The notes under the pieces: generated by a model | What the model saw: the letters and a program-made list of their open reading frames with translations, nothing else | What the model was told of the DNA's origin: nothing | The model's database searches: none | Position numbers and translations under genes: made by a program | Assembly (NCBI GenBank): GCA_041658585.1 | Contig: JBAZZX010000021.1 | Coordinates: forward strand, 1-45,115 | Direction of reading: 5' to 3' | Length of the DNA: 45,115 nt | Source: DYFC01 sp041658585 | GTDB lineage: Bacteria; Nitrospirota; Thermodesulfovibrionia; Thermodesulfovibrionales; SM23-35 | In this document: positions 15,802-23,632 of the stretch, piece by piece | How positions within the stretch are numbered: position 1 is the stretch's first letter | Layout of the letters: each line of letters begins with the position of its first letter

Positions 15802-15812
15802 AAGCTACCGCC
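15802..15812 (-). promoter_or_regulatory. ops element (RfaH recruitment site)
   Basis: On the minus strand this reads GGCGGTAGCTT, an exact match to the ops consensus GGCGGTAGCNT at which RNA polymerase pauses and loads RfaH. It lies ~165 bases past the stop of an RfaH-like gene and ~80 bases before rmlA, within the presumed leader of the sugar operon, and is followed by a pyrimidine-rich run. By chance the ten fixed bases would be expected about 0.1 times on both strands of the window; here the single hit is in the functionally right place. Confidence 0.85.
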
Positions 15813-15974
15813 ATTCATGTCTTTGACGGGCATGTTCCGGATACTTCTCTCACGCACATTTCTAATAATAACAAACACAATAACAATTAAGGTTAATGTC
15901 GACCGGGTGAAAATAATATTGTCAGTTTTATCTTGACCTGAAACTTTTTTCTGCCTTTCACCCTGTCTCGCCGT

Positions 15975-16457
15975 TTATGCCACTTCCAGTAGACAGCCGT
16001 CGATCTCAAGTCTGCTATGTATCGCATCAAGAAGGACCATGACCCTCTCAGGGCCTCTAATCTCCCTTTCGAAAAGGCCGATGAAATTCTTAAAGGGCCC
16101 ATCTTTTATAAGCACCCTGTCGCCCCTGCAAAAACTTTGGGGTCTCATAGTAATGATATCGTCCTGCTCCAGATTATCTTTTATTGCGGTTATTATTTCA
16201 TTGCTTACAATAATCGGGTTCTGTTTGCCTACTATATACCTGGTCCCCCTTGTGTAGGTTATCATGTGCGCATATTTTTCCTTTTCAAAGTCGGCGAATA
16301 TGTAGCAGGGGAACAGAGGCTCGATGAGTTCAACAAGTCTGTTCTGTCTGAATCTGCTTGACTTCAGTTTTGCGTTGAGCACATCTATACCGGCGTTCCG
16401 AAGAAGGAACGTTACGGAATCCTCTTTTCCTGCCTTTGTATATATTGCGTACCACAT
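15975..16457 (-). CDS. rfaH: RfaH-like transcription antiterminator (NusG paralogue)
   Basis: The 160-residue protein has a NusG N-terminal domain (MWYAIYTKAGKEDSV, then EPLFPCYIFADFEKEKY and YTRGTRYIVGK) and a C-terminal KOW domain (GDRVLIKDGPFKNFIGLFE). The size and the EPLFP.Y.F plus TRG phrases are closer to RfaH than to housekeeping NusG. RfaH-type factors bind RNA polymerase at ops sites and suppress Rho-dependent termination in long cell-surface operons. The gene lies inside the polysaccharide locus, downstream of the O-antigen ligase gene, and an ops element follows in the same transcript. Other specialised NusG paralogues (UpxY, LoaP) are the alternative; the ops site favours RfaH. 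Confidence 0.85.
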   Translation of the reverse strand: MWYAIYTKAGKEDSVTFLLRNAGIDVLNAKLKSSRFRQNRLVELIEPLFPCYIFADFEKEKYAHMITYTRGTRYIVGKQNPIIVSNEIITAIKDNLEQDDIITMRPQSFCRGDRVLIKDGPFKNFIGLFEREIRGPERVMVLLDAIHSRLEIDGCLLEVA

Positions 16458-16527
16458 GTATTATTATAAAATTATTTCCTATTTATTGCTTCTTTAAATG
16501 CATAACAAATTTACCCGCACGGGTCAA

Positions 16528-17859
16528 TCATTCCGGTGCGGCAGCCTCATTGGATATTTCAGCTCCCATCCTTGAATTTGCAAGCGCCATCCCTAAAATT
16601 GCGGAAAGCATAAGCGCGTTTGAAGGGATATGCAGATTAAAGTCGAAGATGCTATGGACAGCCATTGTTGAAATTGCCGACAGCATGGATATTCTGATGA
16701 TACCGCCATACCCTTCACGGGTCCCTCCGAATATGCAATTGAAAAGAAAGAATAGAAAAGTCAGCAGCAGCACCACGCCTGTTATGCCCGCTTCCAAAAT
16801 AAATTCAAGGTAGTCATTATGCGCATGGTCATAGATTGATGTAACGGCTTCAGGCGAATAAAGGGGGAATACATAAACAAAGGTCCCCAGGCCGCAGCCC
16901 GTCAGATAAAAATCCTTAAAGACCCTTAAAGTCTCCGCCCAGACGGCAAAACGGGCTTCTTTTGAAATATCCGTTTTATAGAATCTGTCGATAACGGGAT
17001 CGATACCGAGATAAAGGAGATAGGAAAAGAGTATGAATATGAATGCAGCAAGCGGCCACCATCTCCTTTTTTTTACCCCGAGTTTATTCCATGAAAGAAG
17101 AAGGGTGAACAGGGCAAGACCTGCGAAAAAGCTTATAATGCCGCCCCTTGAAAGAGACAGAAATAATGAAACAGACATGATAAGGCCCATAAACCCGAAC
17201 AACAACTGTCTTTCCCTGCTTTTTCGGGTGAATGCAAGACCGAGACTCAAGGGGATGAGCAGGCCGATAAGCCCCGCATAGTGGTTTCTGTTTACAAAAG
17301 GGCCGAAAGGACTACTGCCGGTTATTTCCCTGAACCAGTAAAGCTTCCCATTCCATGCAGCCGTCTGCAATAAAGAAAAAACGGCGAGACCGAAACCGAA
17401 ATAGGCCAGCGTCCTGAGGACCCTGTCAAGATCACGGGCGTCTTTTATGCCGGTCGCAAAGAGAGTGAAACACAAGGAACAGGCGAGCAGCCTTAAAAAT
17501 TCTACCTGTGTTTTATATGCATAAAGGCTGATATGCATAGAGGGGTTTTTATCCACGGCATAATATGAATAGAGATCAAAGACGCGGGGAGATATCATCT
17601 TGAGTATCTGGGAAGGCATCGGCGCCGTCTGAATAGCGGCGTAAAACAGGATACCGGCCAACGCCAAATAAATGCGGGATTCCCTTTTCCGGCGCCCCTC
17701 GTTCACAAGCTCCGCCGAAGCCTCGGGTTTTTCTCTCAAAATAAGCCGTATCATAAAAAGAGAAAGGAAGCCGGCTTCGAACAAAGCCGTTGACCATACC
17801 TCAACGGAACCGAAGAAGAGCACGGAAAAAATAATTAATGCCGTCGCAATAAAAATCAT
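16528..17859 (-). CDS. O-antigen ligase/polymerase family membrane protein
   Basis: I choose the ATG on 17857-17859, which overlaps the stop of the TPR gene by four bases, rather than the one at 17889. The ~443-residue protein has about eleven hydrophobic segments and the Wzy_C domain: the loop PFGPFVNRNHYAGLIG, then LSLSRGG and, after a large periplasmic loop, the HAHNDYLEFILEAG motif typical of WaaL/Wzy-like proteins. Such proteins join or polymerise undecaprenyl-linked glycans on the periplasmic face of the inner membrane. With Wza- and Wzc-like proteins in the same operon, the polymerase (Wzy) role is the more likely. Confidence 0.85.
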   Translation of the reverse strand: MIFIATALIIFSVLFFGSVEVWSTALFEAGFLSLFMIRLILREKPEASAELVNEGRRKRESRIYLALAGILFYAAIQTAPMPSQILKMISPRVFDLYSYYAVDKNPSMHISLYAYKTQVEFLRLLACSLCFTLFATGIKDARDLDRVLRTLAYFGFGLAVFSLLQTAAWNGKLYWFREITGSSPFGPFVNRNHYAGLIGLLIPLSLGLAFTRKSRERQLLFGFMGLIMSVSLFLSLSRGGIISFFAGLALFTLLLSWNKLGVKKRRWWPLAAFIFILFSYLLYLGIDPVIDRFYKTDISKEARFAVWAETLRVFKDFYLTGCGLGTFVYVFPLYSPEAVTSIYDHAHNDYLEFILEAGITGVVLLLTFLFFLFNCIFGGTREGYGGIIRISMLSAISTMAVHSIFDFNLHIPSNALMLSAILGMALANSRMGAEISNEAAAPE

Positions 17860-19103
17860 TTCTGGACCATATTTATCCCGTCGATCCATGCATTTCCGCT
17901 TATTTTATTGTCAAGCTTGGTTGACTTTTCCCTTTTTATGCTAATCAGAACGGCGTTGCAGGCAGGCGGCGTATTAAATTCGACGACAACCTCTTTCCAG
18001 AAATTTGTGCCTGTTACGGCGTCCGATTTCCTGTAAAACCCTTTGCAGTCGTGTCCTTCGACGGAAAGGACCAGGCCGTTTGAAGTTGTCAGAGAACCGG
18101 TTTTGATATTCCCTCTGAGGACATATCCGGTATTGGGTCGAACTATGACAACCTGTGAAGCGATTGAGACGCCCGGGTTCTGCGTCCCATCAAAGGTCAC
18201 TCCCAACGAACGGCTGCCGAGCATACGGGTGTCCCTGTCTAAAAAGACGTCCACTCCTTTTGTCTCATTGATCTTCCAGTCATAACCGCCGTTCACTATA
18301 TCTTCTTCAAAGCTTCCGTTCCACGGCATAGCGGACCCGTTCTCTTGCGACGGTTTTGTTTTCTTCTTTTGAAAATCATTCCATATGTCCCGGGCGTCTT
18401 CATAAAGATGTCTTGAGATCAGAAAATCCGTATACTTTATAAATTCCTCATCTTCCACTTCAAAGCCTTTCATTGCGTTCCATACGTCTTTTGACTCATT
18501 GGTCCTTTCAGTAGAGACAAGATACGATAAATACTTCCTATAATAGGCATAGGTCTTAGGGACAAGCGCATCGAGGATATGCCGTGCATCAAGTCTTAGT
18601 TTCCAGACAAGGTCGTACACGGCGGACTGCTTTTCCGGCTGCAGTAGAACAAATTCCCTGAAATTCCCAAGAGAGGCTTCGATATCTCCGGTATTGAGAT
18701 AAAATACGCCGGCTTCCCATCTTACCGAGGGGTTTTTCGGGACAAGTCTTATCGCCCTCTTTATCGCATATCCGGCGTCAGCCGTCGACCCTGCCGTCTC
18801 TGATGCTTTGGCAAGATCAAGCCAGCAGCCGCCCTGCAGGGGATTGAGGCTTAAAGACTCCTTATAGTATCTGCGGGCTTTTTCGGGATCATAATGCTCA
18901 AGGCCGTAGTGGTACAGCCTTCCAAGGACATAGCTATACGTTGCATTACTCCTGTCATACCGAAAGGCTTTAAGGAGTCCGCTTTCAGTCAGCGGAGCAA
19001 AGAAAAGCTGACCCGGAAAAGGACTGATTGCAAGCCACATGAAAAGGATATAAAAGGGAAAGGCTATTGAAAAGAAAAGGACGCGGCGCTCATTTTTTGT
19101 CAT
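17856..19103 (-). CDS. TPR protein with C-terminal carbohydrate-binding-like domain
   Basis: The 415-residue protein has an N-terminal transmembrane or signal segment (residues ~8-32), then tetratricopeptide-type helices (YSYVLGRLYHYGLEHYDPEK, ARRYYKESLSLNPLQGG, AIRLVPKNPSVRWEAGVFYL) to about residue 250. The C-terminal ~150 residues form a beta-rich region (NGSFEEDIVNGGYDWKI ... DTRMLGSRSLGVTFDG) like carbohydrate-binding jelly-roll modules. It overlaps wzc by 14 bases and the ligase gene by four. A periplasmic scaffold helping polymerisation or export is plausible. The combination of domains is visible; the role is inferred. Confidence 0.7.
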   Translation of the reverse strand: MTKNERRVLFFSIAFPFYILFMWLAISPFPGQLFFAPLTESGLLKAFRYDRSNATYSYVLGRLYHYGLEHYDPEKARRYYKESLSLNPLQGGCWLDLAKASETAGSTADAGYAIKRAIRLVPKNPSVRWEAGVFYLNTGDIEASLGNFREFVLLQPEKQSAVYDLVWKLRLDARHILDALVPKTYAYYRKYLSYLVSTERTNESKDVWNAMKGFEVEDEEFIKYTDFLISRHLYEDARDIWNDFQKKKTKPSQENGSAMPWNGSFEEDIVNGGYDWKINETKGVDVFLDRDTRMLGSRSLGVTFDGTQNPGVSIASQVVIVRPNTGYVLRGNIKTGSLTTSNGLVLSVEGHDCKGFYRKSDAVTGTNFWKEVVVEFNTPPACNAVLISIKREKSTKLDNKISGNAWIDGINMVQK

Positions 19104-21339
19104 TACTGTAGTAGTACTTGTAATAATTATAATAATAACTGTACCTCATGGCTGACTGGTCTATTGAATTGAGCACAACTCCCAGTATCTTGGCGTTTAC
19201 GCCGTCAAGCAGCCTCCTTGCTTCCCTTGCAGCCTGTTTCTGCGTATTACCTGATTTCACAACCATAATGACGCCGTCGGTCCTTTGGCTGATAATCAGA
19301 GGGTCCGACATGCCGAGTACCGGAGGAGTGTCAATGAAGATAAAGTTATACATCGAGTAAAGGTTATTGATAAGGTCCTGAAATCTGTAAGAACCGAGGA
19401 GCTCCGCAGGATTTGGAGGGATAGGACCCGAAGTGATAATATCCAGATTTTCTATGTTGGAACTATTTATGAGACCGTTTCCGAATTCCGCATTCCCTGA
19501 AAGGAACACGGAAAGTCCGCCGGTATTGTCAAGCGAGAATATTTCATGAAATCTCGGCCTTCTCATGTCCGCATCAATAATAATCACCTTTACATCGGAT
19601 TTTGTAAAACTGATAGCGGTGTTTATGGTTGTAGTGGTCTTCCCTTCTCCTCTTGCAGGGCTTGTAACCATCATGACCCTCGGAGGTTTTCCGCCTGTTG
19701 AAAGAAGCAGGAATGTCCTTATCGAACGGTAGGCCTCGGCAATCGGACTCAGTCCGTCGGAATGTGAGGCGGATTCTACCGGAAGGTTATCATTGTTGCC
19801 GGTGTTATAATCGGGCACAAGCCCGAGTTGCGGAAGATACATCTTCTTTTCAACATCCTCGGGTGTTTTGATGGTATTGTCGAGATATTCCATAAAAAAT
19901 GCGAGTCCCACACCCCCGAAAAGCCCTGCGATAATGGACAGGAGGATATTCATAGTCTTGTTAGGCTTAAACGGTTTTTTGGGGACCTCGGACCTGTCAA
20001 GTATCTGTATGTTGTTTGCCGTAAGGGTTGCCGAGACGCCCGTTTCTTTCAGCCTCTGCAGAAGACCGTTGTAAAGTTCTTTATTGGTATCGGTTTCCCT
20101 TTTCAATATCTGGTACTGGATAGACCTCTGGTTCAGATCGAGCGCCTCTTTCTTCTGTATATTTAAAGCTGCTTTAAGCTGGTTTTCACGGTTTAAAGCC
20201 ACCTCGTAATCCTTTTTCACGCTCGAGACGACCCTTTTTGTCTCCTGGTCCAATTTATTTTTTATCTGATTGATATGTTCTTTTAGTTTAATCATCCTGG
20301 GATAATCGGGTTTATAGATCTTCAGCTGCTGGTTATATTCGGATTCAAGAGAAGCGTAACTCTTTTTCAGTTCCAGAACCAGCGAATTGCTCATCACCAC
20401 GGAATTCGATTCGGGATCTCCCGATTTCATCTCTCTGTAAAGGGCTTCTTTGCCGATCCTCCCGGAGGTTGCCACCGTAAGCTCCGTTGAAAGCTCCGAG
20501 AGTTTTTTAGTAACAATGTTTTCACCGTCGACGCCTTTTCCTTTATCGTCGTTTTTTTCGAGGAAAATGATATCATTCTTTGAAGCGTACTCATTTAGTT
20601 TCTCCTCAGCCTGTTCAAGCTTCGCCTTCATAACCTCGAGCTGCTTTTCAAGCCAGGTACTTGCCTGTTGTGTAGCCTCAAACTTTGATTCTATATTCAA
20701 GTCGATAAATGCCTCTCCTATCGCATTCGCCGCTTTTGCGGACAGTTCGGGGCCGTAAGATACGAAACTGACATTTACAAGTCTTGATTTCTGAAGCGGG
20801 CTAACTTCCATCTTATTGAGAAATGCATCAATAAGGCTTGTGTTGACATTGTTCTCCTCAAGCGGGTTTTCCCGTTTTGTAAGCGAATCGCCGGCCTCTT
20901 TTTTCTCCTCTTTTGGAGGCTCACCGGCGAATTCAAGGTTTGCGGCGAGCTGCAATGAACGTATCACCCGCTTCGCAAGGTTTCTGGATTTCAGCACCTT
21001 ATATTGTGTTTGATAATAGTCTTCCTCGGCCCTCTCAACACCTACGACGTCTTTAAAAGCGAGTATATTCGGATTTTCTTTGTCTATCTTTATAGTAATG
21101 GTCGATTTATATAAGGGCTTCTTCAGGAACGTACCTATGGTTACGGTTGTGACTACCGCAAGAAGAAACGTTATAACAATCCATTTTCTTCTCAACAGGA
21201 CATTGAGGTAATCTCTGAGATGCACCTCTTCTTCCGCCGTTGCACTGTGAGGGTGGTAAACGGGTTCGGGTGACGTCAGGGGATATGGTCTGAGTTTATC
21301 GAGAGCTCTGTTTTTTTCTTCGCCGTTATTTTCAGCCAT
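19090..21339 (-). CDS. wzc: Wzc-like chain-length determinant with tyrosine autokinase
   Basis: The 749-residue protein has a Wzz domain with two membrane segments (about residues 53-73 and 460-480) enclosing a long coiled-coil periplasmic region, then a cytoplasmic BY-kinase. The kinase shows Walker A (PARGEGKTTTTINT), Walker A' (IIIDADMRRPR) and Walker B (FIFIDTPPV). The C-terminus carries a tyrosine cluster (YSYYYNYYKYYY), the autophosphorylation site. Such proteins control polymer length and work with the outer-membrane Wza channel, encoded just upstream. The fused kinase is the pattern of Gram-negative bacteria. Confidence 0.93.
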   Translation of the reverse strand: MAENNGEEKNRALDKLRPYPLTSPEPVYHPHSATAEEEVHLRDYLNVLLRRKWIVITFLLAVVTTVTIGTFLKKPLYKSTITIKIDKENPNILAFKDVVGVERAEEDYYQTQYKVLKSRNLAKRVIRSLQLAANLEFAGEPPKEEKKEAGDSLTKRENPLEENNVNTSLIDAFLNKMEVSPLQKSRLVNVSFVSYGPELSAKAANAIGEAFIDLNIESKFEATQQASTWLEKQLEVMKAKLEQAEEKLNEYASKNDIIFLEKNDDKGKGVDGENIVTKKLSELSTELTVATSGRIGKEALYREMKSGDPESNSVVMSNSLVLELKKSYASLESEYNQQLKIYKPDYPRMIKLKEHINQIKNKLDQETKRVVSSVKKDYEVALNRENQLKAALNIQKKEALDLNQRSIQYQILKRETDTNKELYNGLLQRLKETGVSATLTANNIQILDRSEVPKKPFKPNKTMNILLSIIAGLFGGVGLAFFMEYLDNTIKTPEDVEKKMYLPQLGLVPDYNTGNNDNLPVESASHSDGLSPIAEAYRSIRTFLLLSTGGKPPRVMMVTSPARGEGKTTTTINTAISFTKSDVKVIIIDADMRRPRFHEIFSLDNTGGLSVFLSGNAEFGNGLINSSNIENLDIITSGPIPPNPAELLGSYRFQDLINNLYSMYNFIFIDTPPVLGMSDPLIISQRTDGVIMVVKSGNTQKQAAREARRLLDGVNAKILGVVLNSIDQSAMRYSYYYNYYKYYYSNDKK

Positions 21340-21347
21340 CCTCTATC

Positions 21348-22355
21348 CTAAAATCCTTTTCCGAATGTGATGAAACCCTTAAGGGTACCGATAAAGCCGT
21401 TAAAAAAGTTTTTGACCTGGCTCTGCGGTACGATTATGATATCGTTTTCCGCAAGGAGTATATCCGGATTATCGCCTTTTCTGACCGCTTCATAGTCTAC
21501 GGTTATAACGTCTCTTTCGCCCTTGCCGTTATCACGGAATATCCTGATGTCGCCGAGCTGCGCATCCGAATTTAAACCCTGCGCCATGGTAATTGCCTGA
21601 ATGAATGTTGTTTTCCCTTTAATATTGAAAGCGCCCGGATTTTTCACGGCCCCGTCCACAAAAATAACGCCGCCTCTCGGGACATTGATTACATCACCCG
21701 TAAAGACGGCTACGTTCAGAACAACATTCCCGTTTACGAGGAGTTCATTGAGGTCTATAACAAGGGTCTCGGCGCGGCTGTTCGTAGAGTTCATCTGTGA
21801 CGGACGTATAATATAACAGACGTTCCCGGCTTCTTCTTTAAGTCCTCCCGCAGTCATGAGCATATCAATAAGATACCTTTGTCCGGTAACTGCATAGACC
21901 TGCGAGTTGTTGACGGCGCCTACCACTGATATCCTCTGACTTCTGTATTCCTTTATAAAGACGTTGACTACGGTTTCCTGAACGTATCTGTCGAGTTTTT
22001 CGGATATGATTTTCTCGAGTTCCGAAGTGGTCTTGCCTTTAGCATTGATAATGCCTACAAGGGGAAGGGCTATATCTCCCTGAGAGTTTACTCTCAGAGT
22101 CTTCTTCAGGTCTTCGACATTATATGCTTCTATTTCAAGGAGGTCCTCCGGACCGATCCGGTAGTCATCCAGCGTAGCAGTCTTTGTCGCCGCGCTCACC
22201 ATAATAACTTCATTCAATTTTTCCGTCTTTTTTTTGCTTGCAAGATCAACGGTAGGAGGGGTCCTGGCGGCATATTCCGTGCTGCCGCAATGAGAGACTA
22301 AAAAAATGGATATGATTAGAACGGAATGTACAAAATACTTTTTATATATCATCAA
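21348..22355 (-). CDS. wza: Wza-like polysaccharide export protein
   Basis: The 335-residue protein has a signal sequence ending in a cysteine (C23 in LVSHC, an imperfect lipobox because His precedes Cys). A Poly_export domain follows (YRIGPEDLLEIEAYNVEDLK, GDIALPLVG), then two SLBB-type repeats (ISVVGAVNNSQVYAV and IFVDGAVKNPGAFNI). It would form the periplasmic part of the channel for the exported polymer. It lies nine bases upstream of wzc. No Shine-Dalgarno sequence is evident before the ATG. Length is typical of Wza-like proteins lacking the long C-terminal barrel helix. Confidence 0.88.
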   Translation of the reverse strand: MMIYKKYFVHSVLIISIFLVSHCGSTEYAARTPPTVDLASKKKTEKLNEVIMVSAATKTATLDDYRIGPEDLLEIEAYNVEDLKKTLRVNSQGDIALPLVGIINAKGKTTSELEKIISEKLDRYVQETVVNVFIKEYRSQRISVVGAVNNSQVYAVTGQRYLIDMLMTAGGLKEEAGNVCYIIRPSQMNSTNSRAETLVIDLNELLVNGNVVLNVAVFTGDVINVPRGGVIFVDGAVKNPGAFNIKGKTTFIQAITMAQGLNSDAQLGDIRIFRDNGKGERDVITVDYEAVRKGDNPDILLAENDIIIVPQSQVKNFFNGFIGTLKGFITFGKGF

Positions 22356-22464
22356 TAGTTACTAAACATTGCAAAACGGTTTTTAATTTGAAAGGTTTTT
22401 TATCATGTCAACCTTTCATTTTATGTAACTGATTCGGTATATGTATATGTGAGGGCGAAGTTTA

Positions 22465-23202
22465 TTACGGCGCCGACTTGCTGTGAGTTCCATTTCCGCG
22501 AAACGACTCATTGGCAGTAAGCCCGGCAGATACGAAAAAGCCGCCCATTATCAGCCCCTTAGTAAGCCATGCGCCCGAACCGGCTGCGGGTGTATAACCC
22601 AGAGGAGACTTTTCTCCTTCAAGGGATGCAAAGAACGATTCGCCGGAATCCAGGACCTTTGCCTGAAAGCCTTTTCCGCTGACATTGATCCTCCCTGTGA
22701 TACTCCTTATCAATGTCCCTTTTGAGTCACTAAAAACCATCCCCTGTATGTTTGAAAGCCCCGGGGCCCCGGGGCCTGCAACCATAGAATAGTAACCGGC
22801 TACCTGTCTGCCGGCAGAGATAGTTGCGTCCTTTGTAATAATAATAAACTCGGATGAAGGCATGATATTAAAGGAAACCGTACCATACGCAAGGGTCAAA
22901 GTATAGCTGTTGCTTGCCGTATCTATTGAAACCTCGGTATTTTTTGAAAGGTCTATCCTTGTCCCTTCCTTAGTTGTTACAGAGACAACACCTTCGTTTG
23001 TCTTGAGTTTTGTGCTTTTCAAAAGCGGATAGGCATCCTTCAGCTCAACCCATTTCCCGACGGAAGATTCTATCGACACCATGCCCATAGCTTTTATTTC
23101 TCCTAAGGCCATAGCCTCTTTTGCCGAGACATTAGTTGAAGAGACAATAAATGATAAGAACAAAGCGGCAAATAAGAGTGGGATAAAATAATGTTTATTC
23201 AT
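22465..23202 (-). CDS. secreted FecR-domain protein
   Basis: The 245-residue protein starts with a clear signal peptide (MNKHYFIPLLFAALFLSFIV, cleavage near SAKEA). The central part is FecR-like: LKTNEGVVSVTTKEGTRIDL and SKNTEVSID, followed by a region rich in beta strands. A short hydrophobic stretch near the C-terminus (LTKGLIMGGFFVSAG) could anchor it. FecR-like periplasmic proteins occur at the head of many exopolysaccharide operons; the exact job is unknown. It has a good ribosome-binding site (AAGGAGGG) and a promoter about 90 bases upstream, making it the probable first gene of the operon. Confidence 0.78.
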   Translation of the reverse strand: MNKHYFIPLLFAALFLSFIVSSTNVSAKEAMALGEIKAMGMVSIESSVGKWVELKDAYPLLKSTKLKTNEGVVSVTTKEGTRIDLSKNTEVSIDTASNSYTLTLAYGTVSFNIMPSSEFIIITKDATISAGRQVAGYYSMVAGPGAPGLSNIQGMVFSDSKGTLIRSITGRINVSGKGFQAKVLDSGESFFASLEGEKSPLGYTPAAGSGAWLTKGLIMGGFFVSAGLTANESFRGNGTHSKSAP

Positions 23203-23231
23203 AAGGTGTTCCCTCCTTAATCAAAAGAATT

Positions 23232-23252
23232 CCTCGAAGCTGTGCTTCGGGG
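23232..23252 (-). promoter_or_regulatory. leader hairpin upstream of the FecR-like gene
   Basis: A nine-pair stem (one G-U pair) with a 3-base loop, core CGAAGC/GCTTCG, lies between the promoter and the ribosome-binding site. Weaker pairing extends to the flanking GAATTC and GAACTA. It could be a regulatory leader structure or a dispersed repeat. Confidence 0.45.
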
Positions 23253-23270
23253 TAGTTCATTTAATCTAAT

Positions 23271-23299
23271 CTTTTACAACATCCGGGGAGATTTGTCAA
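23271..23299 (-). promoter_or_regulatory. promoter of the exopolysaccharide operon
   Basis: Minus strand: TTGACA (23294-23299), 17-base spacer, TAAAAG (23271-23276). The -35 is perfect and the -10 matches 4 of 6. It lies downstream of the selenoprotein gene and ~70 bases before the FecR-like start codon. Confidence 0.6.
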
Positions 23300-23326
23300 T
23301 AAGTATTTTTTCTTGTGGATATTCTT

Positions 23327-23341
23327 CCGATAACCTATCGG
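23327..23341 (-). promoter_or_regulatory. SECIS-like hairpin for the second UGA
   Basis: Minus strand CCGAT-AGGTT-ATCGG: a perfect five-pair stem (six with the adjoining A-T) and an AGGU-containing loop that begins 19 bases after the UGA at 23356-23358. The stop codon TAA lies between UGA and hairpin, so this element is in the 3' untranslated region. Confidence 0.65.
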
Positions 23342-23346
23342 TTTAA

Positions 23347-23562
23347 TTATATCCCTCAAGCCCCTCCAAACCCTATATTTACCCGGCCTTCCTCAACAAT
23401 GACCGGGACTTTTCTGACCCCGCCTGAAAGCTTTAGCATCTCTTCCAGTTTTTGAGCATCCGCCTTAACATCAATGTATTCCGCCTGATCCCCATAGACC
23501 GACCTGGCCTTATCCGTAAAGGGTCAGCCTGCCTTGCCGTAAATAATGACTTTTCCCGTCAT
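23347..23562 (-). CDS. Uxx-star glutaredoxin-like selenoprotein (two Sec residues)
   Basis: From the ATG on 23560-23562, with GGAGGT just upstream, the minus strand encodes 71 residues if UGA is read as selenocysteine at codon 13 (23524-23526) and codon 69 (23356-23358). The first gives YGKAGUPFTDKAR, a thioredoxin-fold active site with Sec replacing Cys. The middle has RKVPVIVEEG with the cis-proline of glutaredoxins. The end is GFGGAUGI-stop, the U-x-x-stop that characterises the 'Uxx-star' glutaredoxin-like family. Each UGA is followed by a SECIS-like hairpin. Protein similarity continues across both UGAs in one frame, so this is not a pseudogene. It is probably a small redox protein of the cytoplasm; partners are unknown. 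Confidence 0.88.
23497..23509 (-). promoter_or_regulatory. SECIS-like hairpin for the first UGA
   Basis: Minus strand GGCC-AGGTC-GGTC: four pairs including one G-U, plus an adjoining A-U pair, with the loop starting 18 bases after the UGA. The loop resembles the AGGUCU loop of the E. coli fdhF SECIS, which lies at nearly the same distance from its UGA. Confidence 0.7.
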
Positions 23563-23590
23563 AAACACCTCCAGAATAATTATGAATTAT

Positions 23591-23632
23591 GAAGGATGAA
23601 TTATGAAAATTGTCCTTCATCCTTCATCCTTT
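23591..23632. repeat. TTCATCC/GGATGAA microrepeat
   Basis: The heptamer TTCATCC occurs here in direct and inverted orientation (GGATGAATTATGA and CCTTCATCCTTCATCC). Related runs lie at 25307-25335 and inside hemH at 42997-43024. It fills the gap between the NagA-like gene and the selenoprotein gene. Confidence 0.7.

Noticed and set aside
15893..16102. 69-codon minus-strand frame overlapping the end of the RfaH-like gene
   Set aside because: Overlaps the conserved KOW domain in another frame and has no homology features.
23347..23562. Reading the selenoprotein region as a pseudogene with two stops
   Set aside because: Both stops are UGA, fall at family-specific Sec positions, stay in one frame with a good ribosome-binding site, and have matching hairpins downstream.
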